Shown: one piece after another, positions 7,615 to 15,824 of the stretch
Layout of the letters: every line of letters starts with the position of its first letter
Numbering within the stretch: the first letter of the stretch is position 1
Assembly: GCF_000497245.1 (NCBI RefSeq)
Contig: NZ_AWTC01000001.1
Coordinates: 55,678-119,677, forward strand
Origin: Sporolactobacillus laevolacticus DSM 442
Lineage (GTDB): Bacteria; Bacillota; Bacilli; Bacillales; Sporolactobacillaceae
Reading direction: 5' to 3'
DNA: 64,000 nucleotides
Program-made: the position numbers and the translations under genes
Notes under the pieces: model-generated
What the model saw: only the letters and a program-made list of their open reading frames with translations
Told to the model about the DNA's origin: nothing
Databases searched by the model: none

Positions 7615-8313
7615 GTGTCACTATCAGTATCTATACAGGAAGCAGGTTATTCCCACGAGTCAACCGTACTGAAAGATATTCATTTTTCTGTTCAACCCGG
7701 TGAACTAGTCGGATTGATTGGTCCAAACGGTGCGTAAAAAAGCACAACAATTAAGTCCATATTAGGCATCATCTCACATATCAAAGGTGAAGTGCATGTC
7801 GATGACTATGCTTACATACCTGAGCGGCCTATTTTTTACGATCAACTCACCTTATGGGAGCATATTGACTTTCTGCTTTCCACACAAAACATTGAAGAAC
7901 AACCTTTTTTACAAAAAGCTCATGAACTTCTAGAAACTTTTCGACTCACTGATGTCGTGCATCAATATCCGGATCGTTTCTCAAAAGGCATGCAACAAAA
8001 GGCCATGCTGGTGCTCGCCTTCCTAAAACAAGCCAAATTATATATTATAGATGAACCGTTTATGGGGCTTGATCCTAAAGCAATCAAAAAATTTTTACTG
8101 AAACTACAAGAGGAAAAAGCAGCAGGAGCTGGGATACTCATGTCCACCCACGTTCTCGATACTGCCGAGAAAATTTGTGATCGCTTCGTTATGATATCCA
8201 GAGGAAAGCTTATTGTTCAGGGTACCCTTGAAGACATTCGCGAAGAAAGTGAACTCAGGAACGGCTCACTATTAGACTGTTTTGACACGTTGACGGAGGA
8301 AGAAGAACGATGA
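7615..8313 (+). pseudogene. ecsA: EcsA-like ABC transporter ATPase with in-frame stop in Walker A
   Basis: Read from the GTG at 7615 (GGGGG ribosome site 6 nt upstream), the frame encodes an ABC ATPase resembling B. subtilis EcsA, but a TAA at 7735-7737 replaces a glycine codon inside the Walker A loop: LIGPNGA-stop-KSTT. The same frame stays open on both sides to 8313. Downstream motifs are intact: YIPERP and the stretch after the Q-loop, the signature FSKGM (also FSKGM in EcsA), Walker B LYIIDEPFMGLDP and the switch histidine in STHVLD. The nonsense codon hits the nucleotide-binding loop, so the product is almost certainly inactive. Internal restart at 7792 would lack Walker A altogether. 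It is followed by a frameshifted ecsB. Confidence 0.88.
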
Positions 8314-9442
8314 TGGGACAACGATTATTTGCCAAACGGCTGTCTCAGGAATGGAAGAAGAAATTGGGGGTCGCGCGCTCTGTCATTGATGGCTGGATAC
8401 TTTTGTACTTTGTCATTCCCGCAGCCGTTCTTCTACCTATTTTGTACCATGAAGATGGCAAACGGTTAATCATTACTGGAGCCCTCTCTTTCCCCTCCCC
8501 TCTGTGCTGTTTCTAATGCTCTTATTGTCAAGCGGAGGAAACTTCAGAACGTATTTATTAGAAGCAGACAAATTGTTTCTGATTCAAAAGAGAGGCATTA
8601 TCCGACAGCTGAAACTACGGGCGTTATTCTTTTCTCTTGTTCAGAATTTGGTATGGATCACGCTGATCTTTCTTCTCGCACTTCCGATCCTCGTACAAGT
8701 CTTCCGTTTTTCCGTACCTTCGATCATCTATCTCTATTTAGCGTTTTGTAGCTTCAAGCTAATCATTCTCACGCTAAAAAAATACATCAGCCGTCCTCTG
8801 TACCAGAAGATCATCGTTTTTTTTACTATTGATATCCTTACGATTCTGTTTTCATTTGTCGATCCATCTGTTTATGGTATTTGTGGCGCATTATTTACTT
8901 TGCTACTTGCATACCTTCAATTCAGACAGGCTTCATCTATTAAAGGGTTTATAAGAGAACTTGAAATAGAGGATCTGGAGGCAAATAAATACATAAGGTT
9001 CGTTATGAATTTCTCAATTGATGTGGAAAAGCCGCCGAAAACAAGAAGCAGAAAACCGCTAATTTTGTTCAGAAAATCCAAGCGAATGTTTAAGGTAAGA
9101 AGCAAGGAGAATGGGTTACTTGAATTGGTACTCAAAGTTTTTCTTCGAGACGGATCTGTGATTAGGAGTTACATCCAGTTTATTATTCTGACAAGCATTG
9201 CTCTTTGCCTGCTGCCGTTAGTGATTAAGTGGTTAATGTTTGCAGCTTTTCTCTTCTTTCTAAATCTTTGGCTGAATCTAATCTTCAAAAGAATTATGGA
9301 AAATGAATTTCTTTATGTTGTTCCATACGATCAAAAAATTGAAGGTCCTGTCTGGGCTCGTTTTAAGAGATGGATCATTATTCCGTCCACTGTATGGACG
9401 GGAGGACTCATCCTGCTGCTCACTGTGCTTAAATTTATGTAG
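8310..9442 (+). pseudogene. ecsB: EcsB-like ABC transporter membrane subunit, frameshifted
   Basis: The reading frame starts with ATG at 8310, overlapping the ecsA stop by 4 nt as in the intact operon. It runs for about 62 residues that look like the EcsB N-terminus (KRLSQEWKKKLGVARSVIDGW, then a membrane segment), ending at 8516. The remainder continues in another frame from about 8495 (VLFLMLLLSSGGNFRTYLLEADKLFLIQKRG...) with further membrane segments to 9442. The shift falls in a C/T-rich run (8485-8503: CCCC and CCCT blocks). Combined length, about 378 residues, is close to EcsB (about 400). Alone it might be a sequencing slip, but the nonsense codon in ecsA argues for real decay of the operon. 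Confidence 0.85.
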
Positions 9443-9494
9443 ATTATGGCAAATCTCTTTTTTGACAACTAAATTACTTTATATTCTATCGCAC

Positions 9495-9528
9495 AAAAAA
9501 ATCATAGCTTAGCTGCTATGATTTTTTT
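9495..9528. terminator. Bidirectional intrinsic terminator
   Basis: ATCATAGC (9501-9508) pairs with GCTATGAT (9515-9522) across a 6-nt loop, flanked by A6 and T7. It separates the convergent ecsB and tpx genes. Confidence 0.85.
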
Positions 9529-9575
9529 ATTATCGACGTCACTTGAGTCCTTACTCATACAGTCAATCTTATGTT

Positions 9576-10094
9576 TTATAGCAATGCTTTTACAGCGCTC
9601 AATGCTGCATCGTAATCCGGATGGTTGGTCATTTCTTCGAGGTATTCCACGTATCGGATGGTATTGCTCTCATCCAGAATGAAAATAGAACGCATATCGA
9701 GTTGAAGTTCTTTGATCAACACGCCATAGCTCTTGCCGAATGAACGGAACTTATAGTCGGATAAAGTGTCAAGGTTCTCAATGCCCGCAACTGAACAGAA
9801 GCGCCCTTGCGCAAATGGCAGATCCACTGAAATTGTAATCACTTTAACTTTGTCACCCAGTTTCGATGCTTCTTCATTAAAGCGGCGCGTTTGCGCTTCA
9901 CAAACGGATGTATCAAGAGAAGGAACAACCGAAATCAATTTGATTTTGCCCTCGTAATCTGAGAGGCTAGCTTCTTCGATCAAGTCTTTATTGATCGTGA
10001 AATCAGGCGCCTTGTCCCCCACCTTCAACTCTGGACCGATCAAAGTTAATGGATTTCCTTGTATTGTTGCAACTCCGGTGCGTTCTTCACTCAT
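9576..10094 (-). CDS. tpx: Thiol peroxidase Tpx (atypical 2-Cys peroxiredoxin)
   Basis: A 172-residue cytoplasmic peroxiredoxin that reduces hydrogen peroxide and alkyl hydroperoxides with thioredoxin as reductant. The peroxidatic cysteine lies in PSLDTSVC (C65) and the resolving cysteine in GRFCSVAG (C100), the spacing typical for Tpx. Length matches the family. Start at 10094 is supported by GGAGG at 10103-10107; a longer frame to 10109 adds five residues without a ribosome site. A large palindrome (10203-10235) overlapping its promoter resembles the one in front of ohrR, suggesting OhrR control. Confidence 0.95.
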   Translation of the reverse strand: MSEERTGVATIQGNPLTLIGPELKVGDKAPDFTINKDLIEEASLSDYEGKIKLISVVPSLDTSVCEAQTRRFNEEASKLGDKVKVITISVDLPFAQGRFCSVAGIENLDTLSDYKFRSFGKSYGVLIKELQLDMRSIFILDESNTIRYVEYLEEMTNHPDYDAALSAVKALL

Positions 10095-10202
10095 TTTATA
10101 TTCCTCCACTCAAAATAAAAGATATCTTGCATTTCAATAATCAAATTCCCCTGCCATATAGACCATACATGAGCGAGCTTCTCCGACATCACCCCCTAAA
10201 AG

Positions 10203-10235
10203 TATATTGTGCAAAATTGTATTTTGCACAATATA
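10203..10235. promoter_or_regulatory. Palindromic operator over the tpx promoter
   Basis: A perfect 15-bp inverted repeat, TATATTGTGCAAAAT / ATTTTGCACAATATA, separated by TGT, covers a minus-strand -10-like TATACT (10206-10201). Each arm contains TTGTGCA, the same core as the palindrome overlapping the ohrR promoter at 10756-10775. Confidence 0.75.
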
Positions 10236-10249
10236 AAACCGAAAAATTT

Positions 10250-10729
10250 TTACTCAATAATGCTGTCATCATCTTGCTTCGTAAAGTAATTATGAGATTC
10301 AGCACTGAGGACTCGTTTCGTCAAGGCTTTAATCTTTTCATTTAACTCAACAATTTCTTCTATATTCATGCCACTGGATTCAACCAGCGCTGAAGGAATA
10401 CATGCCGCTTCTTCATGAAGCACTTCACCTTTTGGCGCTAAAGAGATCTTGACTACACGTTCATCCGTTTTCAACCGGGTTCTCTGAATCAATTGCTTCT
10501 CTTCCATTCTTTTCAACAATGGCGTCAATGTCCCAGAATCCAAATCTAAACGTTCTCCTATTTCTTTAATTGAGCGCTCTCCTTTTTCCCACAATACGAG
10601 CAGAACAAGATATTGCGGATAGGTAATTCCTAACTTGTTGAGTAAGGGGCGATACATTCGAGAAATCGCTCGGGAACAAGCATATATTGAAAAACACAGA
10701 TGATCCTGCAAGTTCAGATATTCCTTCAA
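10250..10729 (-). CDS. ohrR: OhrR-type MarR-family organic-peroxide sensor
   Basis: A 159-residue MarR-family repressor. The N-terminal LQDHLCFSIYACSR places a reactive cysteine (C12) exactly where one-Cys OhrR proteins sense organic hydroperoxides; a second cysteine (C18) follows. The winged helix contains the OhrR-typical LDLDSGTLTPLLKRME and the wing TDERVV. TTG at 10729 is taken as start because GAGGGA (10740-10735) precedes it; a GTG at 10768 lies inside the operator palindrome. No ohr gene is adjacent; tpx follows immediately on the same strand and carries a matching operator, so OhrR here probably controls itself and tpx. Confidence 0.88.
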   Translation of the reverse strand: MKEYLNLQDHLCFSIYACSRAISRMYRPLLNKLGITYPQYLVLLVLWEKGERSIKEIGERLDLDSGTLTPLLKRMEEKQLIQRTRLKTDERVVKISLAPKGEVLHEEAACIPSALVESSGMNIEEIVELNEKIKALTKRVLSAESHNYFTKQDDDSIIE

Positions 10730-10755
10730 ACCGATCCCTCTTTTTAAATTGATAA

Positions 10756-10775
10756 TTATATTGTGCACAATATAA
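10756..10775. promoter_or_regulatory. Palindromic operator over the ohrR promoter
   Basis: The perfect 20-bp palindrome TTATATTGTGCACAATATAA lies between a minus-strand TTGACA (10788-10783) and the ohrR start, covering the expected -10 region. It shares the TTGTGCA core with the tpx site. Confidence 0.8.
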
Positions 10776-10812
10776 ACGATGATGTCAAAAAAATTGCTTT
10801 GATGAACACAGC

Positions 10813-10844
10813 AAAACAGGTGCCCATCACTTCAATGAGCACCT
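10813..10844 (-). terminator. Terminator of the MFS gene
   Basis: AGGTGC (10818-10823) pairs with GCACCT (10839-10844), extended by CAT/ATG inside. On the minus strand it is followed by GTTTT. It lies 34 nt past the MFS stop codon. Confidence 0.65.
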
Positions 10845-10877
10845 ATTTATTAAAAACTGACACCGCATTTACTTCAG

Positions 10878-12284
10878 TTATTTTAATATCTGCTGTTTTG
10901 TTTCAGGACCCCAGACTATGGTTAATCCGGCGACAATTGCAAGGAATACACCAATAATGACGAAAACGGCGAGAATTCCTTGGTACGTAAGCAGCCATGC
11001 CACCGCGTAAGGAGTTACAATGGTAAAAAGACGTCCAACCGCCTGCGCTGTTCCATTGCCACGCATGCGAAGCCTGGTGGAGAACAGTTCAGGAACATAA
11101 ATCGAAAGTCCGACAGCCATAAGAATATACAGGCATACAGTCATTAGAAATCCTATGGTCATGATCATGGTAGGCTGATTCTGAAAGGCATAGATATAAC
11201 CCAAAAGTGCCGTCATCATAAACGCGCCAACAATCATCCACTTTCGGCCAATCCGGTCAACGGTGATCCTGCCAATAAACGCACCAACCGGAGCACCAAT
11301 CATCATTAATGCCGTATAGCCCAACGATTTCGAAATAGTAATTCCGCTGTTGACGAGTAAAGTGGGCACCCACGTCACAAATGTATAAGCAGCTGTATTG
11401 ATCGCAGCTAATATCATGCAGCCTAGAATGGTTTTCCTGATGGCATTTTTACTGAACAATTCACTGTAGCTGCCGTGTTTCGTCACAATTTGATTTACTT
11501 GTTGTGAACTATGTTTTGGTTGGATCCCCTTTTCCCTTGCTTCAGCTTCAAAAATGGAAACAATCTGCTCTGCCTTGCTAAATTTCCCCTGCGAAAAATA
11601 CCATCTTGGTGATTCAGGAAGACTACGCCTAAAATACCAAACAATGAGGGAGAGAATTCCCGCAATGGCAAACATCCATCGCCAGCCGATCGAAGGAATA
11701 ATCAAGAATCCGAGAAAGGTAGCGATTGGGGCAGAACAATTGGCAAGGACAGATAAACTTCCGACCCATTTTCCACGCGAACCCGCTGGAACGAATTCAC
11801 CGAGCAGTGCGAAACCAGTCACGATCTCAGCACCTAGTCCAATGCCACTGATACCTCTGAGAATAATTAAGGTTGTCATATTAGGAGCAAAGAAGCTTGC
11901 AAGTGATCCAATACCAAAAATGAATAGGTTAATTTGATAAGCAAATTGGCGCCCCTTCCAATCACCAACAAAACCTGTAATTACCGATCCGAAAAATAGC
12001 CCGATAAACGTTGTCGAAATAAATGTAGCGTTCAAGGCAAGCGATGACCAGCCGGTTTGCACAAGTTGTCCTAGCACTCCCCCTGCCAGATAGACGTCAA
12101 AGCCATCAAGCAGCATCCCCAATGTAATCAATGTAAAAATGCGATACATAGTCTTTGTCACAGGAAGATTATTAATCCGTGCTTCAAGTTCCTGTCTCTG
12201 TTTTTCTGTATAATGTTCTTCAGGTACATAGTTTTTCTGCCTGATCCTTAATTCTTCACTGCTTGCGACACCTTCTGCGTTCAT
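10878..12284 (-). CDS. MFS transporter, sugar/aromatic-acid porter type
   Basis: A 468-residue major facilitator with about twelve membrane segments after a hydrophilic N-terminal region of about 45 residues. The conserved loop 2-3 motif is GDWKGRQ, with its second-half counterpart DRIGRKW. LDGFDVYLAGGVL in helix 1 is typical of the NiaP/AAHS-like carriers for organic acids such as nicotinate or aromatic acids. PESPRWY before the central loop is a sugar-porter hallmark. The substrate is undetermined. Start at 12284 with GGAG 9 nt upstream. A strongly folded RNA region ending in a terminator lies about 160 nt upstream on the same strand and may be its leader. Confidence 0.85.
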   Translation of the reverse strand: MNAEGVASSEELRIRQKNYVPEEHYTEKQRQELEARINNLPVTKTMYRIFTLITLGMLLDGFDVYLAGGVLGQLVQTGWSSLALNATFISTTFIGLFFGSVITGFVGDWKGRQFAYQINLFIFGIGSLASFFAPNMTTLIILRGISGIGLGAEIVTGFALLGEFVPAGSRGKWVGSLSVLANCSAPIATFLGFLIIPSIGWRWMFAIAGILSLIVWYFRRSLPESPRWYFSQGKFSKAEQIVSIFEAEAREKGIQPKHSSQQVNQIVTKHGSYSELFSKNAIRKTILGCMILAAINTAAYTFVTWVPTLLVNSGITISKSLGYTALMMIGAPVGAFIGRITVDRIGRKWMIVGAFMMTALLGYIYAFQNQPTMIMTIGFLMTVCLYILMAVGLSIYVPELFSTRLRMRGNGTAQAVGRLFTIVTPYAVAWLLTYQGILAVFVIIGVFLAIVAGLTIVWGPETKQQILK

Positions 12285-12444
12285 CTTTGTCTGCTCCTTT
12301 TATCCTTTTTTAGGAATTATCCTAACAGAAACACTTAATCTCTCTTTTCAACACTCCGCTTTTCTGCCATCTTTCTCTAGTGCATTCATCTGTAATTTTT
12401 TTGGATCACGATCACCCTCGCATGCATTTTCACTAAAAAAGTGT

Positions 12445-12477
12445 AAAAAAATAACCCATTCATGGATGAATGGGTTA
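12445..12477 (-). terminator. Strong minus-strand terminator with no obvious gene in front
   Basis: A 12-bp perfect stem (12477-12466 with 12463-12452, TAACCCATTCAT/ATGAATGGGTTA) with a 2-nt loop as drawn is followed on the minus strand by seven T (12451-12445). No protein gene precedes it on that strand. It ends either an independent RNA or an attenuated leader of the MFS gene. Confidence 0.8.
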
Positions 12478-12697
12478 ATGTGAAGAGTAAATGTCCCATA
12501 CAGTACATGAACAGGACACGAACCTTCCCGTTGATGAAAACCGTACGGTTGCAGTGCCCTACTATTGAATGAAGTTAGGCTGAGTCAATACAACTAGCCC
12601 TTGCAACAATTCAGATCGTAGGTTTTGCAATCGCCGTAAAACGTTCATCAGAAGGATTCCTTTCACATCGAATTTTTAAGGTATGGTCAGTCTACTC
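12445..12697 (-). ncRNA. Candidate structured RNA (leader riboswitch or sRNA), unassigned
   Basis: Minus-strand RNA with nested long-range helices seen directly: GAGTA (12697-12693) with TACTC (12489-12485); CCATAC (12686-12681) with GTATGG (12501-12496); ATGAAC (12648-12643) with GTTCAT (12512-12507); AAAACC-TACG (12626-12617) with CGTA-C-GGTTTT (12547-12537); GTTGCA (12607-12602) with TGCAAC (12553-12548); CTA (12597-12595) with TAG (12561-12559); TATTGA (12590-12585) with TCAATA (12568-12563). The rod with internal loops ends in a strong terminator. I could not match it to T-box, lysine, cobalamin, 6S or SRP RNA from memory. A TTGACA/TAGACT pair (12718-12689, 18-bp spacer) is a weak promoter candidate. 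A 28-codon frame starting at ATG 12648 with AAAGGA upstream also exists inside. Confidence 0.5.
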
Positions 12698-13084
12698 CTC
12701 ATGTTCTTGATCTGTCAACAGTCAATTTTGAAAAAAGAGTTTAATAACCTGTTCATCTGTTGAATAAGCTGCTTACCTGCTAATTATGTGTCGGACAGAA
12801 ATATCAAGTATACATAAATTCATTTTCAAAACGTTTAAGATATCATTTTTGATACGGTTATTAGATTTTTGAACAAGCTGTTGGCTTTTAATAGCTTTAT
12901 TGAGTGCAGAAAAAATTTTTTACGCATAATTTTTCAGCGCCTGCACCTTTGAAGAATACTGTTCCCCCGCTTTTTTAACCAAATACGTCATAAAAGTAAT
13001 TCAATAAATATTTCGAAAATGCTGTTGACAAAAAAAATAAACTCTGTATCATGAGGAGCACAAACAAATTAACGACGAAATGAT

Positions 13085-13400
13085 TTTTAAAAGTTAAATC
13101 AATGATGAGGATAAAGTGATGAGCATGGATGCTTCCAGAGAGTCGGAGCTTGGTGAAAATCCGGCAGCACCGCTGATCACACACTCGCCTCTGAGTGCCG
13201 ATTTGAACGATTTAGTAGGATCGGCCAAGTGTTACAAGCACTTGTTATCAAAAAAGACATTCCGGGAAAACCGGAATTGCCGCTGAGTCGATATTCGCGA
13301 GAATATTGAAGAGCCGGGTGGTACCGTGAAACGAGTCCTTTCACCCCTGCATACTAATCGCCTTTGCGATTGGTGTGCGGAGTGAAAGGACTTTTTAATT
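13085..13400 (+). promoter_or_regulatory. T-box leader (tRNA-Leu sensing) of the leu operon
   Basis: The T-box sequence AGCCGGGTGGTACCGTG (13312-13328) is followed by an intrinsic terminator whose stem AGTCCTTTCAC (13334-13344) pairs with GTGAAAGGACT (13382-13392) before a T run. The UGGU of the T-box bulge would pair with ACCA of an uncharged tRNA with discriminator A, as in tRNA-Leu. A CTC triplet at 13184-13186 in the expected specifier region is a leucine codon and fits the downstream genes. The leader lets uncharged tRNA-Leu prevent termination. Confidence 0.93.
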
Positions 13401-13502
13401 TATATACAGCTTGCGCAGAAGACTTGGCTAACTAAGCCTTCTTACAAAATAGATAAAGCGCAAAACAAAAACAGAACACTAATCAAGGAAAGGAGAATGA
13501 AA

Positions 13503-14666
13503 ATGGAAAAGGTTGAAATTTACGACACAACACTCCGAGACGGAGAACAAGCCCCAGGCTGTAGCCTGAATGAACAAGAAAAAGTGCAGGTGGCAAAGCA
13601 GTTGGAACGCCTTCAGGTCGATGTGATCGAAGCTGGTTTCCCGGCTGCTTCTCCCGAAGATTTTAAGGCGGTCAAGAGCATTTCGGAAATTGTAAAAAAC
13701 AGCACTGTCACGGGTCTTGCCCGTTCCATGAAAAGTGATATTGATGCCGCATGGGAAGCGCTGAAACAAACAGAAAGTCCGCGTGTTCATGTGTTTATCG
13801 CTACTTCACCTGTACACATGACTTATAAATTACGCAAGAAACCGGAAGACGTGCTCGAAATGGCGGTCCAATCCGTCAAATATGCTCACCGTTTCTTCCC
13901 TCAGGTTGAATTTTCATGTGAAGATGCTTCGCGCAGTGATTACGCGTTTCTGTCCAACGTAATTTCCGCAGCCATTGACGCAGGGGCATCAGTTATCAAT
14001 CTACCTGATACAGTAGGATACTGTACACCTCAGGAATATGCGGCGATGTTCCAATATGTCAGTACACATGTGCCTAATATTGATCGCGTCCGTCTATCCT
14101 GCCATTGCCATAATGACCTTGGGATGGCGACCGCTAACACGCTGGCCGCAGTCGGCGCGGGTGTCCGGCAAGTCGAATGTACGATGAATGGTGTTGGCGA
14201 GCGAGCCGGAAATGTGGCACTCGAAGAAATCGGCGTCGCGCTTCATATCAGGAAAGATATTTTCAATGTCCGTACACAGCTAAAGCTTGATGAAATCAAA
14301 AAAACAAGTGCGCTTGTCAGCCGATTAATGAACAGTCCGATTCCCGGAAACAAAGCGATTGTCGGCGCCAATGCGTTTGCTCACGAAGCCGGAATCCATC
14401 AAGATGGCGTTTTGAAAAATCCGAAAACCTACGAAATTATCTCACCTTCCCTGATTGGACTTGACTCAGGCCGACTTGTACTCGGAAAGCACTCCGGACG
14501 TCACGCCTTCAGAAAAAAAGCGATCGAAATGGGCATTCACTTAACTGAGGAACAAGTTGATCAGTCCTTTCTCGCTTTTAAAAACCTGGCGGACAGAAAG
14601 AAAGAGATCTCAGATCGTGATATCCGATCCCTATTCTCCAGGTATGAAAAGACTTCAGTTCGTTAA
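13503..14666 (+). CDS. leuA: 2-isopropylmalate synthase, short form lacking the regulatory domain
   Basis: Catalyses condensation of acetyl-CoA with 2-oxoisovalerate, the first committed step of leucine synthesis. The TIM-barrel signatures [13 protein letters not shown] near the N-terminus and [12 protein letters not shown] in the middle are intact, as is the GNVALEE stretch. The protein is 387 residues, while B. subtilis LeuA is about 518; it ends at SRYEKTSVR, so the C-terminal LeuA dimer domain that binds leucine is missing. Only 36 bp separate the stop from leuB, leaving no room for a remnant. Feedback inhibition is therefore probably absent or different. The ATG at 13503 lies 7 nt after AAGGAG. 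A citramalate or homocitrate synthase role is possible, but the leu operon context argues against it. Confidence 0.88.
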   Translation: MEKVEIYDTTLRDGEQAPGCSLNEQEKVQVAKQLERLQVDVIEAGFPAASPEDFKAVKSISEIVKNSTVTGLARSMKSDIDAAWEALKQTESPRVHVFIATSPVHMTYKLRKKPEDVLEMAVQSVKYAHRFFPQVEFSCEDASRSDYAFLSNVISAAIDAGASVINLPDTVGYCTPQEYAAMFQYVSTHVPNIDRVRLSCHCHNDLGMATANTLAAVGAGVRQVECTMNGVGERAGNVALEEIGVALHIRKDIFNVRTQLKLDEIKKTSALVSRLMNSPIPGNKAIVGANAFAHEAGIHQDGVLKNPKTYEIISPSLIGLDSGRLVLGKHSGRHAFRKKAIEMGIHLTEEQVDQSFLAFKNLADRKKEISDRDIRSLFSRYEKTSVR

Positions 14667-14702
14667 TTGATTCAGAATTCGCGATGAAAAGAGTTGTTCC
14701 AG

Positions 14703-15797
14703 ATGAAAACTATTACTGTTTTACCAGGCGACGGGATTGGTCCAGAAGTAACTGCATCAGCGGTTCGTGTACTCCGTTCCATAATGAAACATAGCCAACA
14801 AGATGTTCAGTTTGTCGAGAAGAAAATCGGAGGAGCGGCAATTGATACCTATGGCACTCCACTTCCGCAAGAGACAATCGATCAATGCCAATCAAGTGAT
14901 GCGATTCTATTAGGTGCTGTCGGCGGACCAAAGTGGAATGCTCAATCAATGAATATCAGGCCGGAACAAGGCCTGCTCGGCATTCGAAAAGCAATGGGAT
15001 TGTTCGCTAATCTGCGTCCTGTTGAAGCATACCAAGCATTGATTGACTCCTCACCACTCAAACGAACCTTTGTGGAAAATGTTGATTTTGTTATTGTGCG
15101 CGAGCTCACCGGAGGCTTATATTTTGGGACACCAAGTGAACGGCGCGGAGCGAATAACGAACAAGTCGTCGATACTCTCGCCTATAGCCGGACGGAAATT
15201 CAACGCGTTGTGGAAAAAGCCTTTCAGCTTGCGATGAAAAGACGTAAAAAACTTACATCAATCGATAAAGCGAATGTTTTGGAATCTAGCCGTATGTGGC
15301 GTGAAGTAGTGAATCAGCTTGCCAAACATTACCCGGAAGTGACGGTAAATCACCAGCTCGTTGATTCTGCAGCAATGCAGCTGATCACGAACCCCGGACA
15401 GTTCGATGTGCTCGTTACTGAGAATATGTTTGGCGATATCTTAAGTGATGAAGCTTCAGTCATTACCGGTTCTCTTGGGATGATGCCGTCAGCAAGTCTG
15501 AGATCGGATAAAGTCGGCTTGTATGAACCGGTTCACGGCTCGGCTCCTGATATTGCCGGGCAAGGCAAAGCGAATCCGCTTGCGACTATTTTATCAGCAG
15601 CCTTGCTCCTCCGCTATTCTCTTGATATGGACCAAGAAGCTTCCAAGATTGAAACCGCAGTGCGTGAGGTACTAAACCAAGGCTACCATACCGGTGATTT
15701 ACAGATTGATCACCAAGATGACAAGATTGTAAACACAACAGAGATAACGGATCTTGTGATTAACACAATGAATCAAAACAGTACAGTTACCCAATAA
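14703..15797 (+). CDS. leuB: 3-isopropylmalate dehydrogenase
   Basis: Oxidatively decarboxylates 3-isopropylmalate to 2-oxoisocaproate with NAD. The 364-residue length is standard. The N-terminus ITVLPGDGIGPEV, the substrate-binding loop RPEQGLLGIRK with following NLRPVEAY, and the metal/NAD part TENMFGDILSDEAS...GSLGMMPSASL and EPVHGSAPDIAGQGKANP are all present. The ATG at 14703 is preceded by AAAAGAG; an in-frame TTG at 14694 is immediately behind that site and less likely. Second gene of leuABCD. Confidence 0.97.
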   Translation: MKTITVLPGDGIGPEVTASAVRVLRSIMKHSQQDVQFVEKKIGGAAIDTYGTPLPQETIDQCQSSDAILLGAVGGPKWNAQSMNIRPEQGLLGIRKAMGLFANLRPVEAYQALIDSSPLKRTFVENVDFVIVRELTGGLYFGTPSERRGANNEQVVDTLAYSRTEIQRVVEKAFQLAMKRRKKLTSIDKANVLESSRMWREVVNQLAKHYPEVTVNHQLVDSAAMQLITNPGQFDVLVTENMFGDILSDEASVITGSLGMMPSASLRSDKVGLYEPVHGSAPDIAGQGKANPLATILSAALLLRYSLDMDQEASKIETAVREVLNQGYHTGDLQIDHQDDKIVNTTEITDLVINTMNQNSTVTQ

Positions 15798-15824
15798 ATG
15801 ATCATTCAATGAGGAGGAAAACCA

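Noticed and set aside
12445-12697. Identification of the structured RNA as 6S RNA, lysine riboswitch or cobalamin riboswitch
   Set aside because: A long rod with internal loops recalls 6S RNA, but the two sides are unequal in length, and none of the conserved sequence boxes of these families could be found.
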